Origin: Planctomycetota bacterium
GTDB lineage: Bacteria > Planctomycetota > Planctomycetia > Pirellulales > Pirellulaceae
Direction of reading: 5' to 3'
DNA length: 64,000 nt
Assembly: GCA_024277285.1 (NCBI GenBank)
Contig: JAJRVM010000178.1
Location: 12,107 to 76,106, forward strand
In this document: positions 56,854 through 64,000 of the stretch, in pieces
How the letters are laid out: the number at the start of each line of letters is the position of its first letter
Numbering within the stretch: position 1 is the first letter of the stretch
Notes under the pieces: generated by a model
Databases searched by the model: none
Told to the model about the DNA's origin: nothing
The model's input: the letters and a program-made list of their open reading frames with translations, nothing else
Program-made: the position numbers and the translations under genes

Positions 56854-59800
56854 ATGAGCTGTTACCGACCACACCTGGGCTTGAAACTGCTAGCAGTCAT
56901 GGTCTTTGCATGTGGGCTCTTCGCCCCACGAACCGTTGCAGCTCAGATGCCGGTGCGTGATCGAGCGAACATGACGCCGGAGATGTTAGACGACGCCCAA
57001 TTGAACGATGTTTTCTTCATCGATTCGGACCTTGGCTGGGCCGTTGGTGACCGCGGTCTCATTTTGCACACGGAAGATGGTGGACGGCACTGGAAGCCGC
57101 AACGCATTGCCACGGCATGTCGAATCGAATCGGTACATTTCATCGACAGTCGCCACGGCTGGATTGTCGGCGGTTGGATCCACCCTTACACGCATCGTAC
57201 CAGCTGTCTGGTAGCGCGCACGCAGAACGGCGGCCGCAATTGGACCGTCGTCCCCTCATTGACGCTCCCCGCTCTCAAGCACGTCCACTTCCACGATGCA
57301 CGGCAAGGATGGGCCGTTGGGAACGGGTCGGCACTTTACCCGGCAGGTGTGTTTCGCACCGAAGATGGGGGCCGCAGTTGGGTCACTTTGCCGGCACGTT
57401 TGACGGGGCAATGGCTGGCCGCCGATTTCCGTGACCCAGCTCATGGCGTGGTGGCAGGTAACGACGGTCGCCTGGCGGTGGTTGCCGCACCCCAAATGGT
57501 GCTCTCGAATACTCCCACACTGGGCCGGCGCCCACTGCGTGCCATGCGTTTAGTGGACGGGCGATATGGTTGGTTGGTGGGCGACGGCGGGCTGGTCATG
57601 TTGACGACCGATGCCGGGTTAAGCTGGCAGAACCCGGCTGCGCCAATCCCTGCGGGCGTGCGGGACTTTTTTGACTTCGGTGCGTTGGCGACTCTGGGCA
57701 ACCACATTTGGATCGCGGGCGCGCCCGGCACAGCCGTTGTGCATTCCGCTGACGCTGGCGCGACCTGGGAACTGCAACCAACAGATCAGCGGTTGCCGCT
57801 GCACGCGATTACTTTTATCGATGAGGATCGAGGCTGGGCCGTAGGTGCCTTGGGAACGATCTTGGCAACGCGCGACGGGGGACGCACTTGGCGCCGGCAG
57901 CGCACCGGCGGTACGCGTGTTGCGCTGATGGGCATATTCAGCGAAGCGCATCGCGTACCGTTAGAATTGTTCGCGCTGCAATCTGGCAATGAAGGGTATT
58001 TGGGCGTCGTCGAGATTTTGAATCGACGCGACGTTGAAATCCCGTCAACCGATGACGCGTCGCTGGAAGACCTGGCATATGCTGCATTGTCGACGGTCGG
58101 AGCATGCGGTGCCGAGCAAGCCTGGCGTTTTCCACTCCGCCAGCGCGGCCTCAATTTCAGCTCGCAAGAGTTAATGGACATCTGGGACCGGGCCAATGAC
58201 GGAAAAGGCGTGGCCCTGCTCGAGGAACTGGTCGTGCGCCGAATTCGCCAATGGCGACCAGAGGTCGTGATCACCGAAGCCGCCAGCCCACGTGGCGATC
58301 ATCCACTATCGCATCTCGTCAACCAGATCGTGCTGTCCGCCGTGTTGAATGCGGCCGACTCAACGTCGTTCCCCGACCACACCACGATCGCCGGATTGGA
58401 ACCGTGGACCGTAAAAAAAGTCTTCTGTATCACCGAGGACCACGGCCAGGCGACCGTCCGTTTGACAACGTCCCAGCTCGCCACGCGACTCGGCCGGTCA
58501 GTTGCCGAACACGCTGCCGATGGCTACGCCATGGTCCGTTCCCAATACCAATCAAGTCCCACGACGATGGGATTCAAACTGCTGCAAGATCGCTTGCCTC
58601 AGGCAGCCGGTCGCACCGACATCTTCAGCGGCATCTTTTTGCAACCGGGTGGCGAGGCACGTCGGCGCAGCGGTTTGCCAGGCGCCAAGAACCTTGACTC
58701 ACTCGCACGAGCCGCACAACAGCGTCGCAATGTCGAGCAGATCTTCAACATGACCTCTGAGAAATCCGCCAACACCACCGCCTGGTTGGGCCAGGTGCAA
58801 GACCTGACCAAGAAGCTAACACCCCTGAACGCGGGCCAAGTCATCTTCCATCTTGGCCAACGTTACCGAGAAGCCGGACGTCTGGAGCTGGCGGCCCAAA
58901 GCCTCGAACAACTGGTCCAACGGTATCCACATCATCCCCTATCTGAAAGTGCTTTGGTCTGGTTGGTCAAGTATTATTCCAGCGGCGAACTCGCCTGGCA
59001 ATTGCGCAGCGGCACGCGATTCAATTCGCGCGTAATCACCGCTTCGGTGGCAAGCGCGGGCATGGCGGAGGGAGTATTGCAGGCGAGCTACCAACAGCCG
59101 GTCGATCACGATCGGGCGCGCGACCCGCGCGGTTTGCCACTGCCTCATGGAATACAGAACACTCCGGCAATGAAGACTCCAGCGACACCGGTAGGGGTTG
59201 TACGGACCGGGCTGCAATCGGCCGGCCAGACGACGACGGCCGGTGCACAGTTCGATATCTCCGAACGAGCCGGCTTGGCGTTGAACTATGCCAAGATGAT
59301 CCAACGCGGTCGGCCCGAACTGTTTGCCGAGCCGTGGGTGCAATTCCCGATGGCGGTCGCATACCGTGCCAATGGGCTGCCGCGCGACGCGGAACGGTTC
59401 TATCATCGCCTGGGATCGGCCCCCATCCCTTCGCAGTGGGAGCGATGCGCACAAGCCGAACTCTGGTTGTCACACGGGCGTGGTCGGTCCCCGAAAACGA
59501 CCTACAATTGCCGCCGCGCCAGCGGCCGCCCGCTACTGGACGGCCAACTCGATGATGCGATCTGGAAACAAGCCGAACACTGTGATCTCACCAGTCCACA
59601 GCACGACGACGGCCAATGGCCTGCCGCAGCCATGCTGGCGTTTGATGACGAGTTCCTATTCCTGGCGGTAAGCTGCCGAAAATCACCCGGGCACGAGTAC
59701 CTCACAACACCAGGCCCACGACCACGTGATCCGGACCTGACTGAGCGCGACCGTGTCGAGCTGCTGATCGATCTCGATCGAGACTATACTTCGTTCTATC

Positions 59801-60078
59801 GGTTGGTCATCGATCATCGCGGTTGGCCGCGTGAGTCGTGCGTGGGCAATGTGCATTGGGATCCGACCTGGTATGTAGCGCACCACGAGACGCCGTCCGA
59901 CTGGACCATTGAAGCGGCGATTCCACTGCGGGAACTGGCACCGGCTAACCCGCAAAAAGGCACCACCTGGGCAATGGGAATCCAGCGCATCGTTCCGGGC
60001 GTTGGGATCCAGTCATTCACTCAGCCCGCCGCCGTCGTCCCCCGCGGCGAGGGGTTTGCCCTGATGATGTTCCAGTGA
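56854..60078 (+). CDS. Secreted Ycf48-type propeller protein with degenerate PIG-L-like and CBM9-like domains
   Basis: A 1074-residue exported protein. Signal peptide 1-31. Residues about 45-350 are a Ycf48/BNR-type beta-propeller with repeats of GWAVGDRG, EDGGRHW, QNGGRNW and DGGRTW. Residues about 355-520 resemble a PIG-L/LmbE deacetylase: after FSEAHRVPLELFAL a helical part and EEL-VVRRIRQWRPEVVITEAAS precede GDHPLSHLVNQIVL. The first metal motif AHPDDE is degraded to AHRVPLE, though HPxxH remains. Residues about 640-720 are TPR-like. The last 180 residues (PLLDGQLDDAIWKQAE onward) resemble CBM9-like carbohydrate-binding domains. ATG 56854 follows GGAG at 11 bases. Substrate unknown. Confidence 0.8.
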   Translation: MSCYRPHLGLKLLAVMVFACGLFAPRTVAAQMPVRDRANMTPEMLDDAQLNDVFFIDSDLGWAVGDRGLILHTEDGGRHWKPQRIATACRIESVHFIDSRHGWIVGGWIHPYTHRTSCLVARTQNGGRNWTVVPSLTLPALKHVHFHDARQGWAVGNGSALYPAGVFRTEDGGRSWVTLPARLTGQWLAADFRDPAHGVVAGNDGRLAVVAAPQMVLSNTPTLGRRPLRAMRLVDGRYGWLVGDGGLVMLTTDAGLSWQNPAAPIPAGVRDFFDFGALATLGNHIWIAGAPGTAVVHSADAGATWELQPTDQRLPLHAITFIDEDRGWAVGALGTILATRDGGRTWRRQRTGGTRVALMGIFSEAHRVPLELFALQSGNEGYLGVVEILNRRDVEIPSTDDASLEDLAYAALSTVGACGAEQAWRFPLRQRGLNFSSQELMDIWDRANDGKGVALLEELVVRRIRQWRPEVVITEAASPRGDHPLSHLVNQIVLSAVLNAADSTSFPDHTTIAGLEPWTVKKVFCITEDHGQATVRLTTSQLATRLGRSVAEHAADGYAMVRSQYQSSPTTMGFKLLQDRLPQAAGRTDIFSGIFLQPGGEARRRSGLPGAKNLDSLARAAQQRRNVEQIFNMTSEKSANTTAWLGQVQDLTKKLTPLNAGQVIFHLGQRYREAGRLELAAQSLEQLVQRYPHHPLSESALVWLVKYYSSGELAWQLRSGTRFNSRVITASVASAGMAEGVLQASYQQPVDHDRARDPRGLPLPHGIQNTPAMKTPATPVGVVRTGLQSAGQTTTAGAQFDISERAGLALNYAKMIQRGRPELFAEPWVQFPMAVAYRANGLPRDAERFYHRLGSAPIPSQWERCAQAELWLSHGRGRSPKTTYNCRRASGRPLLDGQLDDAIWKQAEHCDLTSPQHDDGQWPAAAMLAFDDEFLFLAVSCRKSPGHEYLTTPGPRPRDPDLTERDRVELLIDLDRDYTSFYRLVIDHRGWPRESCVGNVHWDPTWYVAHHETPSDWTIEAAIPLRELAPANPQKGTTWAMGIQRIVPGVGIQSFTQPAAVVPRGEGFALMMFQ

Positions 60079-60161
60079 TCCTGCGCGCAGCGCGATGCCG
60101 ACCGATTCTCCATCGCGATTGGGAAACTCCTTGGCGGCGCATGGCCGTTGTCGTACGCTTC

Positions 60162-60207
60162 GGCCCGGAGGGCCGATACAGCCCTTGCCGGAGTCGTAAG
60201 GCTCCGG
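60162..60207 (+). repeat. Dispersed copy of the repeat core found at 14271-14320
   Basis: GGCCCGGAGGGCC followed by ACAGCCCTTGCCG and AGTCGT matches the core of the 191-bp cluster at 14271 in both order and spacing, and ends with a CTCCGG segment equivalent to CCCCGGAGCC there. Confidence 0.7.
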
Positions 60208-60362
60208 AAACGCTCAGAAAAAAACCCAAAGGCCCAGCGGGCCGACACAGGGGCAGCTGTCACCGACTCGCCTCCTGTTGCGGCCTTGCAGGCCGAACGC
60301 GTCACACCGCACTGGCATGTGACACCGATATGTCATCGCCCAGCGACACGGTGTTGCAGCGG

Positions 60363-60437
60363 GCGGCCCTGACAAGGGCCGCACTATGGAAGCCCAGGGT
60401 GCAGCGCAGTGGCGAAACCACCAAGCGCAACCCTGGG
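60363..60437. repeat. Pair of GC-rich hairpins
   Basis: GCGGCCCT (60363-60370) pairs with AGGGCCGC (60375-60382) around GACA. CCCAGGGT (60393-60400) pairs with ACCCTGGG (60430-60437), enclosing a smaller stem around GTGG and CCAC. The second resembles the CCTAGGGT-type hairpin in the palindrome near the parS array. Confidence 0.6.
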
Positions 60438-60953
60438 TAGCCAAAGACATCCCCAGGCAACGGCCGAGCAAGCAACTGACCACCACACCGCCGCTTGAGC
60501 CGAGGCTGAATCAAGACGCGGCCTGCCCCGGCTCGGCACGTCGCTGCACCTGGAACCTCACCTGGCGTGGCGCAGAAGCGTGTCTTTGGATGCGAATATC
60601 GCCTCAACGCGCCGACCCTCAGCGCGCACGCCGCCGCCGCTGACGAGAGCGTAAGGGAGCCATCACACTGCCTCGAACCGTACCGCGATGCCACACGCGC
60701 GCTCGACGCACCGCGGCTCTGGCCTTGCGGTTAAACGTCAAAATAATCCTGCTGGCACGAGGGATCGCAACGACATCCCTCGTCAACCCCTTGGTCTGAT
60801 TGTCAATCCCGTTCAATACCGGTCTCTTGGCACATTGACTCGCCAAGCCAACTCGGCCTATGATAGCGACGATAATGGTTTTCACTGGCAGCACCAATAT
60901 TTCCTTTTGGGGCAGTGTCTCCGTTTGGAGCGTGCTCCGTTCGTTTGGCCGCA

Positions 60954-61796
60954 ATGAGGATTGACCGCGTGGTACTGGATCGACTCAAGCAGATTCGGCA
61001 CGTGGTGCTCGATATGGACGGCACAATCTACTTGGGAGAGCGCGTGTTCGCGTGCACTCAGCCGTTCCTCGACTTAATTCGCTCCGTTGGCATCGGCCAT
61101 TCCTTCATTACGAACAACTGTTCTCGCAGCGTTGATCAATACGTAACGAAGTTGAGTGGAATGGGGATCACCGCGACGGTCGAGGACATCTTCACTTCGA
61201 GCCACGCGACGATCGAGTTCCTGCGCAGCGAGTACCCGGACGTCAATCGAGTCTTCGTGCTGGGAACGCCGAGCCACCGTGAGGAAATGCGCGCGGCTGG
61301 CTTTGCGATCGCACATCTTGGTACCGATCACGAACCGGATGCGGTCGTGGTCGGATTTGACACGGGACTGGTCTATGAAGACCTTTGCCAGGCCGCCTAT
61401 TGGATTAGCTGTGGCAAGCGGTTCCTGGCTACGCATCCCGATCGAGTCTGTCCCGCCGAGGGAAAAACCGTATTGCCCGATTGTGGTGCTATCTGTGCCT
61501 GCATTGAACACGCCACCGGAATCGCGCCGCACGCCGTACTGGGCAAGCCAAGTCCCCGCATGATCGACGGCGTCATGCAGCGACATGGTCTGCAGGCCAC
61601 GCAACTGGCCGTCGTCGGCGACCGACTCTACACCGACATCGAAATGGCTCGGCAAAGTGGTGCATTGAGCGTACTGGTACTGAGCGGCGAAACCGATCGG
61701 ATAACGGCCTCCGCTGCACGACCTGGCCCCGACTTGACGGTCACTGACCTGAGTGAATTTGGCGTGCTGATCAAACGGGCTTATGACCACAACTGA
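60954..61796 (+). CDS. NagD-like HAD-family (IIA) phosphatase
   Basis: A 280-residue HAD hydrolase of subfamily IIA. The nucleophile motif is VVLDMDGTIYLGE (DxDGT), motif II is SFITNNCS, the cap domain occupies the middle with LGTPSHREEMRAAGF and VGFDTGLVYEDL, motif III Lys is in LGKPSPRMID, and motif IV is VVGDRLYTDIEMA. These proteins dephosphorylate small sugar or nucleotide phosphates. Length is normal. ATG at 60954 has no strong ribosome binding site. The stop is 13 bases before the transporter gene on the same strand, suggesting an operon. Confidence 0.93.
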   Translation: MRIDRVVLDRLKQIRHVVLDMDGTIYLGERVFACTQPFLDLIRSVGIGHSFITNNCSRSVDQYVTKLSGMGITATVEDIFTSSHATIEFLRSEYPDVNRVFVLGTPSHREEMRAAGFAIAHLGTDHEPDAVVVGFDTGLVYEDLCQAAYWISCGKRFLATHPDRVCPAEGKTVLPDCGAICACIEHATGIAPHAVLGKPSPRMIDGVMQRHGLQATQLAVVGDRLYTDIEMARQSGALSVLVLSGETDRITASAARPGPDLTVTDLSEFGVLIKRAYDHN

Positions 61797-61809
61797 GGAA
61801 TGAGCAGCA

Positions 61810-63939
61810 ATGGATCCACTGATCTACGCGTATAGTGTTGGCGGTATTGTATTCTGTCTTGGCATCGTTCTTGCCGTAAAGCAAGGCTATATTAATTTCT
61901 CGGCAAGCGGCATCCGCAACCTGCTGGTCTGCCTCTTTGTACCGGCGTTCTTCCTGGCCATTCAGAGCTATTTGCAATATGCGCCGATGGAAACCGCCGC
62001 CAAGGGAGTTTATACCGGAGGTGCCGAAAGAGTACTCGACAGCGGCTCGCGCGTCCGCGGCCAACCGATCGACTACGCCATCATGATCGGCTATTTTTTG
62101 TTGATCTTAGCCGTCGGCACTTGGTTTGGGCGACGCCAGAAGACAACCAAGGACTTCTTCTTTGGCGGACAGCGGTTTTCGTGGTGGTTGATCGCGTTCA
62201 GTTTGATTGCCACGACGGTCGGATCCTATAGCTTCGTCAAATACAGCTTGATGGGCTACAACTACGGTCTGGCCAGCAGCCAGACCTACTTGAACGATTG
62301 GATCTGGTTCCCGCTGCTGGCGTTCGGCTGGCTGCCGATTCTCTATTTTTCACGTGTCACGTCGATCCCGGAATATTTCAGCCGACGCTTTGGCCCGGGC
62401 GTTCGTTTCTGGGCTACCGTTTACATCTTGATCTACTTGATCGGATACGTTGGCGTGAACTTGTTCACCATGGGCAAGGTGCTAAACGGGCTGGTCGGCT
62501 GGGAGATTTTTTGGGGTGCGGTGGTGGTGGCCGTGATTTCGGCCAGCTACGTGACCGTGGGTGGACAGACGAGCGTCATCATGACCGACCTGCTCCAAGG
62601 CGTCATGCTGCTGGTCACCGGCCTGGTCATCCTGGTTCTGGGCATCGACTATCTTGGCGGATTTAGCGTCTTCTGGGACAACCTGCCGCGCGAATCCCGC
62701 CTGGCGTTCGCCAACTTTAATGAAACGACTGATTTCCCCAGCGTCGGGCTCTTCTGGCAAGATGCGGTTGCCAACACGGGCATGTTCTATTTCTTAAACC
62801 AGGGGATTGCGATGCGTTTCCTGGCGGCCAAGTCGCTCTCAGACAGCCGCAAGGCGATGTTCGCGATGATGGTCGTCCTGATGACCGTCGGCGCATGCGT
62901 CGTCGCTTCGGGCGGTTGGACCGCGCGGGCGCTGGTCCATGCGGGCGTGCTGCCCGACACGATCGAGCCCAAACAAGCGTTTTACATCGCCACGGAGTTC
63001 CTGAGCCATCCTGGGCTATTCGGCCTGATCCTCGCCGCGCTGACCGCCGCACTCATGTCGACCGTCGACACCTTGATCACGGCGGTGGCAGCGATCGTGG
63101 TGAACGACGTCTATCGGCCCTACATTCGGCCCGATGCCACCGATCGGCAAATGCTGTTTGCCGCACGCGTCTCGTCCGTATCGGTCATGGCCCTGGGCGT
63201 TGCCCTTGTACCATTGTTCATGACTTTCGATTCGATCTACGCGGCACACGGCGCGTTTACCGCCGCCGTGACGCCACCCCTGGTGGTGGTACTGTTGTTG
63301 AGTATTTTTTGGCGCAGGTTCACGCGAGTCGCAGCGATTTGGACACTGGTCGGCGGCCTGGTCGCCATCGTGGCCTCGATATTCCTGCCCCAGTTGATAA
63401 CGCCTTTTGCCCACGGCGTCCCAATGGCGGAAGTCGGCGATGGCCTTTTCGACGGCATGAAACAATATAAATTCATGCGTGCCTTCTATGGCATCTGTGT
63501 GAGCAGCGCGATCGCGGTGATTGCAACCTTGTTCACCAAACCCGAACCGTTCGAGCGGCAGCGCGGCTTGGTCTGGGGCACGATCGCCGATGCGTTGGCC
63601 CATTACAAGGGCTCGCCAGGCGACGAATCGATCCACATCAAGAGTACCGCTCGGCCACGTCAGATGACGATCGAACCAGCGCGCAGCGGAACCGCGCAGT
63701 TGCCGGTCGTCAATCTTTCACGCGCAGCCGCCGAGGCGTTGCAAGCGACATGTGGCGATTTGATCTACGTCACTGACCGGCGCTGGTGGCTCGGCGGGCT
63801 CCGTTCGACCCACGCAGTGGTCGGTGCCATCGATATTCATGCCGACGAGGCAGTTGTCGAGATCGGACCACTGACATGGCCCAACGTCGTCAGCCGCGCG
63901 CGCGCCGAACAGCTCGTCGCAATCGAACGACTCTATTGA
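61810..63939 (+). CDS. Sodium:solute symporter (SSS family)
   Basis: A 709-residue polytopic transporter. After a first helix pair (residues 5-60), an extracytoplasmic loop leads to the SSS core beginning IDYAIMIGYFLLILAVGTWFGRRQ. FFFGGQRFSWWLIAFSLIATTVGSYSFVKYSL is the family signature region near the sodium site. VTVGGQTSVIMTDLLQG and GLFGLILAALTAALMSTVDTLI follow. A C-terminal hydrophilic domain of about 120 residues (residues about 590-709) is longer than in simple SSS proteins. ATG at 61810 follows GAGGAA. Co-transcribed with the HAD phosphatase; substrate cannot be told. Confidence 0.94.
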   Translation: MDPLIYAYSVGGIVFCLGIVLAVKQGYINFSASGIRNLLVCLFVPAFFLAIQSYLQYAPMETAAKGVYTGGAERVLDSGSRVRGQPIDYAIMIGYFLLILAVGTWFGRRQKTTKDFFFGGQRFSWWLIAFSLIATTVGSYSFVKYSLMGYNYGLASSQTYLNDWIWFPLLAFGWLPILYFSRVTSIPEYFSRRFGPGVRFWATVYILIYLIGYVGVNLFTMGKVLNGLVGWEIFWGAVVVAVISASYVTVGGQTSVIMTDLLQGVMLLVTGLVILVLGIDYLGGFSVFWDNLPRESRLAFANFNETTDFPSVGLFWQDAVANTGMFYFLNQGIAMRFLAAKSLSDSRKAMFAMMVVLMTVGACVVASGGWTARALVHAGVLPDTIEPKQAFYIATEFLSHPGLFGLILAALTAALMSTVDTLITAVAAIVVNDVYRPYIRPDATDRQMLFAARVSSVSVMALGVALVPLFMTFDSIYAAHGAFTAAVTPPLVVVLLLSIFWRRFTRVAAIWTLVGGLVAIVASIFLPQLITPFAHGVPMAEVGDGLFDGMKQYKFMRAFYGICVSSAIAVIATLFTKPEPFERQRGLVWGTIADALAHYKGSPGDESIHIKSTARPRQMTIEPARSGTAQLPVVNLSRAAAEALQATCGDLIYVTDRRWWLGGLRSTHAVVGAIDIHADEAVVEIGPLTWPNVVSRARAEQLVAIERLY

Positions 63940-63947
63940 GGATCGAA

Positions 63948-64000
63948 ACGGGTCCACTGGGCAACGGGTCCACTGGGCAACGGGTCCACTGGGCAACGGG
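63948..64000. repeat. 16-bp tandem repeat at the right edge
   Basis: ACGGGTCCACTGGGCA is repeated three times from 63948 to 63995, with a fourth copy beginning at 63996 and running off the window. It starts nine bases after the symporter stop. Confidence 0.9.

Larger units (their letters stand above)
60079..60953. other. Long intergenic region with dispersed repeats and hairpins
   Basis: About 875 bases. It contains the repeat at 60162-60207 and hairpins near 60363-60437 listed separately. The rest has no supported gene; several long minus-strand frames are Arg/Ala-rich artefacts of high GC. Confidence 0.55.

Overview
The window looks like a chromosomal segment of a planctomycete, most probably from the Pirellulales/Pirellulaceae side of the phylum. 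I infer this from its gene families: a BBP7-type outer-membrane barrel, a formylglycine sulfatase plus a sulfatase remnant with HEAT repeats, a neutral-ceramidase-like secreted hydrolase, ThuA and DUF6807 (PmoA-like) proteins, an HTTM protein, a stand-alone RNA polymerase alpha-CTD-like protein, many lipoproteins and Sec-exported proteins with no homology I recognise, and long intergenic gaps full of GC-rich hairpins. No rRNA, phage module, complete insertion sequence or CRISPR array was seen. One tRNA, tRNA-Pro(UGG), is present.

Left third (1-27 kb). A UvrD/PcrA helicase runs off the left edge and is cut by an in-frame amber codon. It is followed by the alpha-CTD-like protein, a membrane protein paired with a small beta-rich protein, a P-loop ATPase and a low-complexity secreted protein. 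Then come a DRG-like GTPase with TGS domain, a PolX-PHP DNA polymerase, an HTTM protein with its neighbour, and a tiny Cys-rich secreted protein. A 191-bp repeat cluster precedes a lipoprotein and a possible MITE. The BBP7 barrel, Der GTPase, a type-4 uracil-DNA glycosylase and an alpha/alpha-toroid lipoprotein close this part. DNA repair (PcrA, PolX, UDG) and ribosome-associated GTPases (Der, DRG-like) are the housekeeping theme.

Middle (22.7-46.8 kb). First is a planctomycete catabolic/secreted block: DUF6807, ThuA, sulfatase, internally deleted sulfatase-HEAT protein and ceramidase-like hydrolase. After tRNA-Pro comes the chromosome-partition locus. parA and parB overlap, and directly upstream lie ten perfect 16-bp parS palindromes in an ordered A-B-C-A-A-B-C-A-B-C repeat array, followed by a large nested palindrome. 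DUF1015, ahcY and trpF are metabolic genes. A Wzz-like polysaccharide co-polymerase, an ExeA-like ATPase and a BY-kinase-like protein without nucleotide-binding motifs form an exopolysaccharide-type group, ending at an MFS transporter.

Right third (46.8-64 kb). Two dolichyl-phosphate-mannose-synthase-like glycosyltransferases, two thioredoxin-fold exported proteins and cysK come first. An orphan type-ISP-like adenine methyltransferase is translationally coupled to a quinone-oxidoreductase gene. A 1074-residue secreted Ycf48 propeller protein carries a degenerate PIG-L-like region and a CBM9-like C-terminus. A NagD-like HAD phosphatase and a sodium:solute symporter end the window. The most unusual items are the parS array, the multidomain propeller protein, the core-deleted sulfatase, the amber-interrupted helicase, the coupled oxidoreductase-methyltransferase pair and several structured dispersed repeats. 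I did not find a complete, clearly new multi-gene system.
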